Numbered from the stretch's first letter, positions 52,039 through 60,629 are shown. The stretch: 64,000 nt of DNA from Streptacidiphilus jiangxiensis (GCF_900109465.1 NZ_FOAZ01000001.1:248001-312000); one strand, 5' to 3'. A program made the numbers and translations. Notes: generated from the letters alone by a model not told the origin.

Positions 52039-52096
52039 GTCCCTGGATGTTGCCACTGGCTCATTGTGAAGATCGCCGCGCGTCCCTGGATGTTGC
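52039..52096. repeat. 15-bp direct repeat pair upstream of the Drr-type ABC operon
   Basis: GTCCCTGGATGTTGC occurs at 52039-52053 and 52082-52096, 43 bp apart (four helical turns), in the 170-bp region before the ABC genes. Confidence 0.7.
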
Positions 52097-52186
52097 GACG
52101 GATCCTCCGAATGAACATGCGCCCGTCGCCTTCTTGGGTAAGGCTGGGGAGATCGCATTGTTGATCGCCGGAGGGAGACGGAGTCG

Positions 52187-53230
52187 ATGAGCGAGGCAGC
52201 CATCTCCGCCGAGGGGCTGGTGCGGACCTTCGGGGACGTGCGGGCCCTCGACGGTGTGGATCTGGACGTGCCGGAGGGCACCGTGCTGGGGTTGCTCGGA
52301 CCCAACGGGGCTGGGAAGACCACGACCGTGCGCGTGCTCACCACGCTCCTGCGGCCCGACTCCGGCAGGGCCACCGTCGCCGGTGTCGACGTGTTGAAGC
52401 ACCCGGACAAGGTGCGCAGCCTGATCGGGCTGTCCGGCCAGTACGCCGCCGTCGACGAGTATCTGACCGGGCAGGAGAACCTGCAGATGGTCGGCGAGCT
52501 CTACCAGATGTCCGCGCGTGAGGCGAAGGCCCGCGCCAAGGAGCTGCTGGAGTGGTTCAACCTCACCGATGCCGCCGGTCGGATCGCCAAGACCTACTCG
52601 GGCGGCATGCGCCGCCGTCTCGACCTCGCCGCCGCGCTGGTCGTGCGGCCGCCGGTGATGTTCCTGGACGAGCCGACGACCGGCCTCGACCCGCGCAACC
52701 GGATGGCCCTGTGGGAGGTCATCGAGCAGCTGGTGGCGGAGGGCACGACGCTGCTGCTGACCACGCAGTACCTGGAGGAGGCCGACCGCCTCGCCCACGA
52801 CATCGCCGTCGTCGACCACGGCCGGGTCATCGCCCGCGGCACCGCGGACCAGCTCAAGGCGCAGATCGGCGGCGAGCGCGTCGAGGTCGTCGTCACCGAC
52901 CCGTCGATGCTGGCCACGGCGGTGGACGCGCTGGCGCCGTACGCCATCGGCGAGCCGACCGTCGAGCCGCACACCCGCCGGATCACGGTGCCGGTGACCG
53001 GCGGGGCCCGCGTGCTCGCGGACGTGATCCGCGAGCTGGACGCGAACGACGTGCTCATCCACGACATCGGCCTGCGCCGACCCACCCTCGACGACGTCTT
53101 CCTCTCGCTGACCGGTCACGTGACCGAGTCCGACGAGGACAAGGATGACGAGGGGGCCCCCGACGGCCAGGGCGCGAAGAGCCGGACCGACAGCAGCAGC
53201 GACGCGAACAGGAAGAAGGCCCGGGTATGA
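52187..53230 (+). CDS. DrrA-type ABC transporter ATP-binding protein
   Basis: The 347-aa ATPase of the daunorubicin-resistance DrrA family has Walker A LGPNGAGKTTTVRVL, Q-loop, signature TYSGGMRRRLDLAAAL, Walker B VMFLDEPTTGLDPRNR, and the C-terminal DrrA accessory region (about 230-315), with a Lys/Asp-rich tail. It would power drug or lipid export with the ABC-2 permease. ATG 52187 follows GGAGGGAG. Its stop overlaps the permease start. Confidence 0.95.
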   Translation: MSEAAISAEGLVRTFGDVRALDGVDLDVPEGTVLGLLGPNGAGKTTTVRVLTTLLRPDSGRATVAGVDVLKHPDKVRSLIGLSGQYAAVDEYLTGQENLQMVGELYQMSAREAKARAKELLEWFNLTDAAGRIAKTYSGGMRRRLDLAAALVVRPPVMFLDEPTTGLDPRNRMALWEVIEQLVAEGTTLLLTTQYLEEADRLAHDIAVVDHGRVIARGTADQLKAQIGGERVEVVVTDPSMLATAVDALAPYAIGEPTVEPHTRRITVPVTGGARVLADVIRELDANDVLIHDIGLRRPTLDDVFLSLTGHVTESDEDKDDEGAPDGQGAKSRTDSSSDANRKKARV

Positions 53231-54075
53231 CCGCCACGACGCTCACCACCGGCGCGGCGCCGCGGCAGATCCGCGGTGGCGTGATCGGGATGCTGCGGGA
53301 CTCGTGGGTGGTCGCCAAGCGCAACCTGCGTCGGATGACCCGCATCCCCGAGATCGTGGTCTTCGGGCTGATGCAGCCGGTCATGTTCGTGCTGCTGTTC
53401 ACCTACGTCATGGGTGGCGCCATCCAGGTGCCGGGCGGTGACCAGAACGCCTACAAGCAGTACCTGATGGCCGGCATCTTCGCGCAGACGGTCACCTTCG
53501 CGGTGGCCGGTGCCTCGGCCGGCATCGCGGAGGACATGACCAAGGGTCTGGTCGACCGGTTCCGTTCGCTGCCGATGGCCCGATCCTCGGTCCTGGTCGG
53601 CCGGACCGTCGCGGACCTGGTGCAGACCGCGTTCACGGTGCTGGTGCTGGCGATCGTGGCGTTCATCGTGGGCTGGCGCTTCAACAACGGGATCCTCAAG
53701 GCGCTGGCCGCCTTCGGGTTGCTGCTGCTGCTCGGCTACGCGTTCTCGTGGATCGGCGCGCTGATCGGACTCTCGGTGCGCAGCCCGGAGGCGGCGACCT
53801 CGGCCGGTCTGATCTGGCTCTTCCCGCTGACCTTCGTCTCGAACGCGTTCGTCCCGGTGTCCAGCATGCCGAGCTGGCTGCAGCCGATCGCCAACTGGAA
53901 CCCGTTCAGTGCGACGGTCCAGGCCTGCCGCGAGCTCTTCGGCAACCCGACGGGCGTCCCGAACCACTCGTGGCCGATGGAGCACGCGGTGTGGGTCTCG
54001 ATCGGCTGGTCGCTGCTGATCCTGGCGGTCTTCTCGTACCTGTCCGTACGCAAGTACCGCTCCGCCACGGCCTGA
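53227..54075 (+). CDS. ABC-2 type transporter permease (DrrB-like)
   Basis: The 282-aa membrane protein has about six helices and the ABC-2 pattern: SWVVAKRNLRRMTRIPEIVVFGLMQPVMFVLLFTYVMGGAI at the N-terminus, SLPMARSSVLVGRT (coupling helix), and SNAFVPVSSMPSWLQPIANWNPFSATVQACRELFG near the end, the hallmark of drug-export permeases. ATG 53227 overlaps the ATPase stop (ATGA). A strong hairpin across its stop codon ends the operon. Confidence 0.93.
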   Translation: MTATTLTTGAAPRQIRGGVIGMLRDSWVVAKRNLRRMTRIPEIVVFGLMQPVMFVLLFTYVMGGAIQVPGGDQNAYKQYLMAGIFAQTVTFAVAGASAGIAEDMTKGLVDRFRSLPMARSSVLVGRTVADLVQTAFTVLVLAIVAFIVGWRFNNGILKALAAFGLLLLLGYAFSWIGALIGLSVRSPEAATSAGLIWLFPLTFVSNAFVPVSSMPSWLQPIANWNPFSATVQACRELFGNPTGVPNHSWPMEHAVWVSIGWSLLILAVFSYLSVRKYRSATA

Positions 54076-54097
54076 CCAGGCCGTCGCGGAGCGGTAC
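54054..54097. terminator. strong bidirectional terminator between the ABC operon and greA
   Basis: A 12-bp outer stem GTACCGCTCCGC / complement and a 7-bp inner stem ACGGCCT / AGGCCGT, separated by one C-C mismatch, span the permease stop codon. Confidence 0.8.
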
Positions 54098-54117
54098 GGG
54101 ACACGTGGCGGGGAGGG

Positions 54118-54615
54118 TCAGCCGGTGTACGGCTTGGCCTCGGTGATCTTCACGTTCGCCTTGCGGCCGTTCGGGAGCTCGTAGGTCACGTCCGCCCCGA
54201 CCTTCTGGCCGACGATGGCGCGGCCGAGCGGCGACTGCGGGGAGTAGACCTCGATGTCGCCGGAGGCGGCCTCGCGCGAGCCGAGCAGGAAGCTCATGGT
54301 GTCGTCCAGGTCGCCGTCGAAGGCGACGGTGACGGTCATGCCGGGGCCGACCACGCCGTTGTCCGCGGGGGCCTCGCCGACCTGGGCGCGCTCCAGGAGC
54401 TGGGTGAGCTGGCGGATGCGCAGCTCCATCTTGCCCTGCTCCTCGCGGGCGGCGTGGTAGCCGGCGTTCTCCTTGAGATCGCCTTCCTCACGGGCCTGCT
54501 CGATCTTCTGCGCGATCTCGGTGCGAGCGGGACCCGACAGGTGCTCCAGCTCGGCGCGGAGCTGGTTGTACGCCTCCTGGGTGAGCCAGGTGACGTTGTC
54601 GCTGGTCTGGGTCAC
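54118..54615 (-). CDS. greA: transcription elongation factor GreA
   Basis: The 165-aa factor rescues backtracked RNA polymerase by stimulating transcript cleavage. The N-terminal coiled coil (about 12-80) has VTWLTQEAYNQLRAELEHLSGPARTEIAQKIEQAREEGDLKENAGYHAAREEQGKMELRI in sequence, with the conserved acidic Asp46-Glu48 (DLKEN) at the tip, and the C-terminal domain carries SREAASGDIEVYSPQSPLGRAIVGQKVGADVTYELPNG. GTG 54615 has GAGGAG six bases ahead. A promoter-like CTGACT-N17-TAGGGT lies upstream. Confidence 0.97.
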   Translation of the reverse strand: MTQTSDNVTWLTQEAYNQLRAELEHLSGPARTEIAQKIEQAREEGDLKENAGYHAAREEQGKMELRIRQLTQLLERAQVGEAPADNGVVGPGMTVTVAFDGDLDDTMSFLLGSREAASGDIEVYSPQSPLGRAIVGQKVGADVTYELPNGRKANVKITEAKPYTG

Positions 54616-54680
54616 TGGTGCTCCTCGTAGGTACTGGGATACAAATCATCGCCCGCTCGGCAGGAACGGGCGAAACCACT

Positions 54681-54709
54681 ACCCTAACAATTCCGGCGCA
54701 AAGAGTCAG
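54681..54709 (-). promoter_or_regulatory. greA promoter candidate
   Basis: On the minus strand CTGACT and TAGGGT are 17 bp apart, placing the start about 60 bases before greA; the leader contains a 7-bp inverted repeat. Confidence 0.55.
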
Positions 54710-54721
54710 GGGCTGACGTCG

Positions 54722-55150
54722 TCAGGAGCAGCCGACGAGCTCGCCGGTGGTGCCGCGGGCGGTCGTCCTCAGCGTGACCGTGGGCTGCGCGTCGCTCGTC
54801 CCCGCGGGGATCTCCACGCTGAGCCGCCCGACCTCGTTCCCGTCGGTGTCGCGGGAGCGGACCGTGCAGGAGACGGCCTTGTCGCTGGGCTTGCTGACCT
54901 GGAGCGTGATCCTGACCTCGTGGTCGGAGATCACCTGAAAGGTCTGCAGCTCGCCGTTGACGCTCTGGCCGGAGGCGTACTTGTAGCCGATGGCGGCCAC
55001 GAGGGCGACCACGAGCCCCACGGTGGCGTAGTAGACGCGCTTGCCGCGCACCCGGGCCTTCTTCTCGTCGCGGCGGCCGTAGCGCCCCTCGGGCGGTCGG
55101 GTCGGACCGGCGCCGGGCGCGGGTCGTAGGTCCGGGGTGGTATCCGCCAT
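54722..55150 (-). CDS. DUF4307 domain membrane protein
   Basis: The 142-aa protein has an Arg-rich N-terminus, one TM helix (about 40-59; VYYATVGLVVALVAAIGYKYA) and an extracytoplasmic DUF4307 domain with VISDHEVRITLQVSKPSDKAVSCTVRSRDTDGNEVGR. The family is found next to mca and greA in actinobacteria (from memory) and is of unknown function. ATG 55150 is used. It is divergent from mca across about 106 bp. Confidence 0.88.
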   Translation of the reverse strand: MADTTPDLRPAPGAGPTRPPEGRYGRRDEKKARVRGKRVYYATVGLVVALVAAIGYKYASGQSVNGELQTFQVISDHEVRITLQVSKPSDKAVSCTVRSRDTDGNEVGRLSVEIPAGTSDAQPTVTLRTTARGTTGELVGCS

Positions 55151-55189
55151 CGGACTTTGGCCTCCTTCGGGGGTTCCGCTCATGATCGC

Positions 55190-55216
55190 GGAATCAACGG
55201 CATGCCCCCGTCCGTC
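55190..55216 (+). promoter_or_regulatory. sigma-R-like promoter upstream of mca
   Basis: GGAAT and GTC are separated by 19 bp; the sigma-R consensus is GGAAT-N18-19-GTT, so one -10 base differs. mca is a known sigma-R target in streptomycetes. Confidence 0.5.
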
Positions 55217-55256
55217 ACTATAGGAGTCTGTACCGAAGACGAAGGGCACAGGGGCA

Positions 55257-56153
55257 GTGACTGAGCAGTTGCGACTGATGGCGGTGCACGCGCACCCGGA
55301 CGACGAGTCCAGCAAGGGCGCGGCCACCATGGCGATGTACGTCTCCCGCGGGGTGGACGTGCTCGTCGCCACATGTACGGGGGGCGAGCGCGGATCGGTG
55401 CTGAACCCCAAGCTCCAGGGCGACCCGTGGATCGAGGAGAACATCCACGAGGTCCGCGCCAAGGAGATGGACGCCGCGCGGGAGATCCTCGGCGTCAAGC
55501 AGGCATGGCTGGGCTTCGTCGACTCCGGCCTGCCGGAGGGCGACCCGCTGCCGCCGCTGCCGGAGGGGTGCTTCGCGCTCCAGCCGGTGGAGGAGGCGGC
55601 CGGCGAGCTGGTCAAGCTGATTCGCGAGTTCCGTCCGCACGTGATCACCACGTACGACGAGAACGGCGGCTACCCGCACCCGGACCACATCATGACCCAC
55701 AAGATCACGATGGTGGCCTTCGACAAGGCGGGTGACCCGGACGCCTACCCCGAGGCGGGCGATCCGTGGCAGCCGCTGAAGCTCTACTACAACCAGGGCA
55801 TCTCGCTGGACCGGATCAAGGCCCTGGACGCGGCGATGAACGAGCGCGGCCTGGAGTCCCCGTACAAGGAGTGGATCGCCCGCTGGGAGGACTCGGAGCG
55901 CAAGCCGCGGGAGATCACCACGCGCGTGCCCTGCGGTGACTTCTTCGAGATCCGCGACAAGGCGCTGATCGCCCACGCCACCCAGATCGACCCGGACGGG
56001 CCGTGGTTCCGGGTGCCGCTGGAGATCCAGCGCGACGTGTGGCCGACGGAGGACTACGAGCTGGCGCGCTCGCTGGTCGACTCCTCCATCCCCGAGGACG
56101 ACCTGTTCCAGGGCATCCAGGTGGGCGCCGCCAAGATCTCCAACGCCTCCTGA
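55257..56153 (+). CDS. mca: mycothiol S-conjugate amidase
   Basis: The 298-aa zinc amidase of the LmbE/MshB family has the motif AHPDDE (about residues 12-17), the second metal motif GGYPHPDHIMTHKI near 140, and DEARKPREITTRVPCGDFFEIRDKALIAHATQIDP-type late sequence (ERKPREITTRVPCGDFF). It cleaves mycothiol-drug conjugates to export mercapturates, a defining actinobacterial detoxification step. GTG 55257 is used. The upstream region has a sigma-R-like promoter, fitting thiol-stress control. Confidence 0.95.
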   Translation: MTEQLRLMAVHAHPDDESSKGAATMAMYVSRGVDVLVATCTGGERGSVLNPKLQGDPWIEENIHEVRAKEMDAAREILGVKQAWLGFVDSGLPEGDPLPPLPEGCFALQPVEEAAGELVKLIREFRPHVITTYDENGGYPHPDHIMTHKITMVAFDKAGDPDAYPEAGDPWQPLKLYYNQGISLDRIKALDAAMNERGLESPYKEWIARWEDSERKPREITTRVPCGDFFEIRDKALIAHATQIDPDGPWFRVPLEIQRDVWPTEDYELARSLVDSSIPEDDLFQGIQVGAAKISNAS

Positions 56154-56165
56154 GACGATGGAACC

Positions 56166-56369
56166 GTGAACACTGCCATGCACCCCGCCGCCACCGCTCT
56201 GCTCGCGCTCGACCAGAACAAGGTCACGCCGGGCATCCTGGGCTTCCTGGTCTTCGCCGCGCTCGGCGCCGGCACCTGGTGGATCCTCAAGGCGATGAAC
56301 CGCTCGCTCGGCAAGGTCGACTTCGTGGAGGAGCCGGATCCGGCCGCGCTCGAGGACGCCAAGCAGTAG
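56166..56369 (+). CDS. small membrane protein
   Basis: The 67-aa protein has one TM helix (about 22-44; VTPGILGFLVFAALGAGTWWILKAM) and a Glu/Asp/Ala-rich cytoplasmic tail, typical of the small helper proteins found beside mca (from memory). GTG 56166 starts 12 bp after mca, so it is probably co-transcribed. Function unknown. Confidence 0.75.
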   Translation: MNTAMHPAATALLALDQNKVTPGILGFLVFAALGAGTWWILKAMNRSLGKVDFVEEPDPAALEDAKQ

Positions 56370-56370
56370 T

Positions 56371-56389
56371 GCAATAGGCTCGCTATTGC
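56371..56389. promoter_or_regulatory. 19-bp inverted repeat after the mca operon
   Basis: GCAATAG and CTATTGC arms (7 bp) with 5-nt spacer GCTCG. It may be a weak terminator or an extra Nur-type half-site. Confidence 0.45.
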
Positions 56390-56402
56390 GAATAACTTGC
56401 AA
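56386..56402. promoter_or_regulatory. Nur-box-like operator upstream of the nickel transporter
   Basis: TTGCGA-N5-TTGCAA matches the streptomycete Nur consensus TTGCAA-N5-TTGCAA with one mismatch. Its downstream half overlaps the -35 (TTGCAA) of a promoter with -10 TACGGT 18 bp later (56421-56426), so nickel-bound Nur would block transcription. Confidence 0.75.
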
Positions 56403-56461
56403 CTAAATAGAGGCAACCCCTACGGTGGATCGGCAGCTGAACCACCGGAGGGGTGTGTGGC

Positions 56462-57577
56462 ATGGGGACGATCACGCGCATCAAGGGCGCTCTGACCCGA
56501 GGCGAGTGGGCCCGGCTGGGGGGCATGGCGGCGTTCGTCGTCGCCCTCCATGTCGTCGGCTGGGGCGTGCTGGCGCTGATCGTCGCCCCGCACCACTACC
56601 AGGTGGGCACGCAGGCCTTCGGCATCGGCATCGGCGTGACCGCTTACACGCTCGGCATGCGCCACGCCTTCGACGCCGACCACATCGCGGCGATCGACAA
56701 CACCACCCGCAAGCTGATGGGCGAGAAGAAGCGCCCGCTCTCGGTCGGGTTCTGGTTCTCCCTCGGCCACTCGTCCGTGGTGTTCGGCCTCTGCCTGCTG
56801 CTCTCCTTCGGTGTGAAGGCCCTGGCCGGCCAGGTCGAGAACGACTCCTCCACGTTGCAGAGCGTCGCCGGGACCATCGGCACGACCGTCTCCGGTGTCT
56901 TCCTGATGCTGATCGCCGTGATCAACGCGGTGGCGCTGGCCGGCATCCTCAAGGTCTTCAAGAAGATGCGCGGCGGCGACTACAACGAGGCCGAGCTGGA
57001 GGAGCACCTGAACAAGCGCGGTCTCATGAACCGCATCCTCGGGCGCGTCACCAAGGCCGTCACCAAGCCCTGGCACATGTACCCGGTCGGGCTCCTCTTC
57101 GGGCTCGGGTTCGACACGGCCACCGAGGTCTCGCTGCTGGTGCTCGCGGGCGGCGCCTCCGCCTTCTCCCTGCCCTGGTACGCGATCCTGACCCTGCCGG
57201 TCCTCTTCGCGGCGGGCATGTCGCTGCTGGACACCATCGACGGCTCGTTCATGAACTTCGCCTACGAGTGGGCGTTCTCGCAGCCGGTCCGCAAGGTCTT
57301 CTACAACATCACGATCACCGGGCTGTCAGTGGCCGTGGCCGTGATCATCGGCGGCATCGAGCTGACCGGCCTGCTGGCCGAGAAGCTGGACATCAGCGGC
57401 GGTGTGGTCGGCTGGATCGCCGGGATCGATCTGAACAACATCGGGTTCGTGATCGTCGGGCTCTTCGTGGTGACCTGGGCCGGCGCGCTGGCCTACTGGC
57501 GCTTCGGGCGGGTCGAGGAGAAGTGGGCGTTGGCGCCCGTGGCGACCGCCGGTGTCGCTGCGGCCGCCGAGGAGTAG
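56462..57577 (+). CDS. HoxN/NixA-type nickel/cobalt transporter (NiCoT)
   Basis: The 371-aa membrane protein has eight helices and the NiCoT signatures: RHAFDADHIAAIDNTTRKL (about 67-85, the metal-binding HX4DH motif), FSLGHSSVVFGL, and LLFGLGFDTATEVSLLVL. It imports Ni2+ or Co2+, most likely for urease, hydrogenase or nickel superoxide dismutase. ATG 56462 has GGAGGGG nine bases ahead; an earlier GTG lies on top of that RBS. A Nur-box-like site overlaps its promoter. Confidence 0.95.
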   Translation: MGTITRIKGALTRGEWARLGGMAAFVVALHVVGWGVLALIVAPHHYQVGTQAFGIGIGVTAYTLGMRHAFDADHIAAIDNTTRKLMGEKKRPLSVGFWFSLGHSSVVFGLCLLLSFGVKALAGQVENDSSTLQSVAGTIGTTVSGVFLMLIAVINAVALAGILKVFKKMRGGDYNEAELEEHLNKRGLMNRILGRVTKAVTKPWHMYPVGLLFGLGFDTATEVSLLVLAGGASAFSLPWYAILTLPVLFAAGMSLLDTIDGSFMNFAYEWAFSQPVRKVFYNITITGLSVAVAVIIGGIELTGLLAEKLDISGGVVGWIAGIDLNNIGFVIVGLFVVTWAGALAYWRFGRVEEKWALAPVATAGVAAAAEE

Positions 57578-57648
57578 GACCTTCGTCAGGCCCGGTTCGG
57601 GACGTTGCACCGCAGATTCGGCGGTGGGCGCGGCGTGAACCTGGAGGT

Positions 57649-59094
57649 ATGCAGAAGCTAAGCCAGCGCACAGCAGCAGAGCCGGAGGCCGTACCAGGAC
57701 CGGACCAGGCCCAGTACCGACCCGGCAGGACCATCACCGACTGGAAGCCCGAGGACGAGGCCTTCTGGCTGACCCGCGGCCGCAGGGTCGCCGCGCGGAA
57801 CCTGTGGATCTCCGTGCCGGCCCTGCTGCTCGGCTTCGTGGTCTGGCAGGTCTGGTCGGTCACGGTGGTCAACCTCCAGGCCGTCGGCTTCCCGTTCAGC
57901 GCCTCGCAGTTGTTCTGGCTCACCGCGGTGCCCGGCATCACCGGCGGCACCCTGCGGATCGTCTACACCTTCGCGATGCCGCTGGTCGGCGGGCGCAGGT
58001 GGACGGCGTTCAGCACGGTCGTCCTGGTGTTGCCGCTGCTCTGGCTCGGCTTCGCCGTCCAGGACACCTCGACGCCCTACTGGGTGATGCTGCTCATTGC
58101 CGCGCTGTGCGGTATGGGTGGCGCCAACTTCGCCTCGTCGATGGTCAACATCGGCTTCTTCTACCCCAAGCGCCTCAAGGGCAACGCGCTCGGCATCAAC
58201 GGCGGGCTCGGCAACCTGGGCGTGTCGGTGGTCCAGCTGGTCGCTCCGCTGGTCGTCACGGCGGGGGTGCTGCTGGCGCCCGCCGGTGGGCCGCAGGTCA
58301 AGAAGGCCGGCGGTGGTCAGGTCTGGCTGCAGAACGGCGCGTTCCTGTGGATCCCGCTGCTGCTGGTGATGGCCGGGCTGGCCTGGTTCCTGATGAACGA
58401 CCTGAAGGCCTCGGCCGCGCCGTTCCGCAAGCAGCGGGTGGTCTTCAAGCGCTCCAACACCTGGTTGATGACCTGGCTCTACGTCGGCACCTTCGGCTCG
58501 TTCATCGGCTTCGCCGCGGCCCTGCCGCTGCTGATCAAGACCACCTTCACCCCGATCGACCCGGCCTACTCGGCCACGACCTACGCCTGGCTCGGCCCGC
58601 TCTGCGGCGCGCTCACCCGCTGGGGCGGCGGCTGGCTGGCGGACCGCATCGGCGGCGCGAAGGTCACCCTGATCTCGTTCGCCGGCATGGCGGCGTCGAT
58701 CGTGGCGGTCATCGCCTTCCTGCCGTCCGGCGGCTCCCAGGGCAACTTCTGGGGTTTCCTGATCGCCTTCCTGTGCGCGTTCTCGTTCTCGGGCCTGGGC
58801 AACGGCTCGACGTTCCAGCAGATCCCGGTGATCTTCCGCAACCGCGCGCTGCGCGCGGTGCGGGGGCAGGACGAGGCGGCGCAGGCCGCGGCCCTGCGGC
58901 AGGCGGAGATGGAGTCGGGCGCGGTGACGGGCTTCTCGTCGGCGATCGCGGCGTACGGGTTCTTCTTCATCCCGGCGATGTTCGCGAACTTCTCGGTGAC
59001 GAGCGCGTTGTGGAGCTTCGTCGCGTTCTACGCGAGCTGCCTGGCGATCTGCTGGCTCCGCTACGCACGTCGTGGCGCTCCCGACCCGAGCTGA
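57649..59094 (+). CDS. MFS nitrate/nitrite transporter (NarK-type)
   Basis: The 481-aa protein has 12 membrane helices of the major facilitator superfamily and NarK-type signatures: the N-terminal WKPEDEAFW, a GGALGINGGLGNLGVS-type nitrate signature (GNALGINGGLGNLGVSVVQ), and GSFIGFAAALPLLI. It exchanges nitrate and nitrite or imports nitrate across the cytoplasmic membrane. ATG 57649 has GGAGG almost adjacent (short spacing). It lies 71 bp after the nickel transporter, possibly in one unit, though no nitrate reductase is nearby. Confidence 0.93.
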   Translation: MQKLSQRTAAEPEAVPGPDQAQYRPGRTITDWKPEDEAFWLTRGRRVAARNLWISVPALLLGFVVWQVWSVTVVNLQAVGFPFSASQLFWLTAVPGITGGTLRIVYTFAMPLVGGRRWTAFSTVVLVLPLLWLGFAVQDTSTPYWVMLLIAALCGMGGANFASSMVNIGFFYPKRLKGNALGINGGLGNLGVSVVQLVAPLVVTAGVLLAPAGGPQVKKAGGGQVWLQNGAFLWIPLLLVMAGLAWFLMNDLKASAAPFRKQRVVFKRSNTWLMTWLYVGTFGSFIGFAAALPLLIKTTFTPIDPAYSATTYAWLGPLCGALTRWGGGWLADRIGGAKVTLISFAGMAASIVAVIAFLPSGGSQGNFWGFLIAFLCAFSFSGLGNGSTFQQIPVIFRNRALRAVRGQDEAAQAAALRQAEMESGAVTGFSSAIAAYGFFFIPAMFANFSVTSALWSFVAFYASCLAICWLRYARRGAPDPS

Positions 59095-59098
59095 GCCG

Positions 59099-59147
59099 TC
59101 AGGGGCGTGGGGCTCGGACGCACAGCGTCCGAGCCCCACGCCCCTGA
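59099..59147. terminator. strong bidirectional terminator between narK-type gene and gad
   Basis: A perfect 22-bp stem (starting TCAGGGGCGTGGGGCTCG) with a 5-nt loop lies between the two convergent genes. Confidence 0.9.
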
Positions 59148-59151
59148 ACAC

Positions 59152-60561
59152 TCAGTGGTGGAAGCCACTCCTGGGCTGGACGCCGTGCTCGGTTCCGGGG
59201 CTCGGTTGGGCCTGGAGCTCGGGAATGAGCCGGGCCAGGTCGTTCAGGAGCATGTCGGCCAGGTCGAGGGTGAACCCGTTGCGGATGACGATCCGGATCA
59301 CCGCCAGATCGGTCCGGTTCTCCGGGAAGGTGTACGCCGGGACGAGCCAGCCGCGTTCGCGGAGCCTGCGGGAGACGTCGAAGACGTCGAAGGACGTCAC
59401 GTCGTCCGCCGTGGTGAAGGCGAAGACCGGTAGCTCGTCGCCGCGCGTCAGCAGTCGGAAGGGTCCGAGGCCGGCGATGCCCTCGGCCAACCGGATGGCG
59501 ACGTCGCGGCTCGCCTGCTGGACGGCGGTGTAGCCGGCGCGGCCCAGACGGAGGAAGTTGTAGTACTGGGCGATCACCTGGGCGCCGGGGCGCGAGAAGT
59601 TCAGGGCGAAGGTCGGCATGTTGCCGCCGAGGTAGTTGACCCGGAAGACCAGTTCCTCCGGCAGCGCCTCCGCGTCACGCCACAGCGCCCAGCCGACACC
59701 GGGGTAGACCAGGCCGTACTTGTGGCCCGAGGTGTTGATCGACGCGACGCGCGGCAGACGGAAGTCCCAGAGCAGGTCCGGGTCGAGGAACGGCGCGATC
59801 ATGCCGCCGGAGGCGCCGTCGACGTGGACGGGGACGTTCAGACCGGTGCGCCCCTGCAGCGCGTCCAGCGCGTCGCAGATCTCCTTGACCGGCTCGAAGC
59901 TGCCGTCGAAGGTCGACCCGAGCACGGCGACGACACCGATGGTGTTCTCGTCGACCAGGGCCAGCGCGGACTCCGCGTCGAGGTGGAAGCGGTCGCCCTC
60001 CATGGGGGCCAGGCGGCACTCGACCTCCCAGAAGTTGCAGAACTTCTCCCAGCAGACCTGGACGTTGGCGCCCATCACCAGGTTGGGTCGGGCGGTGCCG
60101 TTGTCGTACTTCTCCCGGTTGCGCTGCATCCAGCGACGCTTGAGGGCCATTCCGGCCAGCATGCAGGCCTCGCTGGAGCCTGTGGTGGAGCAGCCCACGG
60201 CCTGGGTCGGGTCCGGCGCGTGCCACAGGTCGGCGAGGATGTTCACACAGCGGCGCTCGAACTCGGCCGTCTGGGGGTACTCGTCCTTGTCGATCATGTT
60301 CTTGTCGAGGCACTCGCCGATGAGCTCGGTCACCTGCGGGTCCATCCAGGTGGTCACGAAGGTGGCGAGGTTGAGCCGCGCGTTGCCGTCGAGCAGGAGC
60401 TCGTCGCGGATCAGCTGGTGGGTGATCGCGGCCGGGAGCGGGCCCGGCGGGATCTGGTTCTTCGGGACCGCCTGCTCCATCCCGTTGAGGAGGTCCTCCA
60501 CACCGGTCACCCGCGGGAGGTCCAGTGGGTGTTGCTTGTCCTGTCCCTGATGCAGCGCCAT
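59152..60561 (-). CDS. gadB: glutamate decarboxylase
   Basis: The 469-aa PLP enzyme decarboxylates glutamate to GABA, consuming a proton. It has ALHQGQDKQHPLDLPRV at the N-terminus, VGCSTTGSSEACMLAGMALKRRW, HVDGASGGMIAPF (Asp-x-x near the PLP ring), PLP lysine Lys281 in SINTSGHKYGLVYPGVGW, and a C-terminal extension with many polar residues. No cognate glutamate/GABA antiporter gene is adjacent, although the APC permease at 21 kb could act on GABA; that is inference. It is divergent from the aldo/keto reductase across a perfect palindrome. Confidence 0.95.
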   Translation of the reverse strand: MALHQGQDKQHPLDLPRVTGVEDLLNGMEQAVPKNQIPPGPLPAAITHQLIRDELLLDGNARLNLATFVTTWMDPQVTELIGECLDKNMIDKDEYPQTAEFERRCVNILADLWHAPDPTQAVGCSTTGSSEACMLAGMALKRRWMQRNREKYDNGTARPNLVMGANVQVCWEKFCNFWEVECRLAPMEGDRFHLDAESALALVDENTIGVVAVLGSTFDGSFEPVKEICDALDALQGRTGLNVPVHVDGASGGMIAPFLDPDLLWDFRLPRVASINTSGHKYGLVYPGVGWALWRDAEALPEELVFRVNYLGGNMPTFALNFSRPGAQVIAQYYNFLRLGRAGYTAVQQASRDVAIRLAEGIAGLGPFRLLTRGDELPVFAFTTADDVTSFDVFDVSRRLRERGWLVPAYTFPENRTDLAVIRIVIRNGFTLDLADMLLNDLARLIPELQAQPSPGTEHGVQPRSGFHH

Positions 60562-60611
60562 GTCGTCCACCCTAAGCGCGGGATGTGCGCGCCGCCGCTC
60601 GGAACCACTTG

Positions 60612-60629
60612 CTTCGAGCGCGCTCGAAG
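60612..60629. promoter_or_regulatory. 18-bp perfect palindrome in the gad/aldo-keto reductase spacer
   Basis: CTTCGAGCGCGCTCGAAG lies in the 84-bp divergent spacer, 51 bp from the gad start and 17 bp before the reductase start; a likely operator for an unknown dimeric regulator. Confidence 0.6.
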
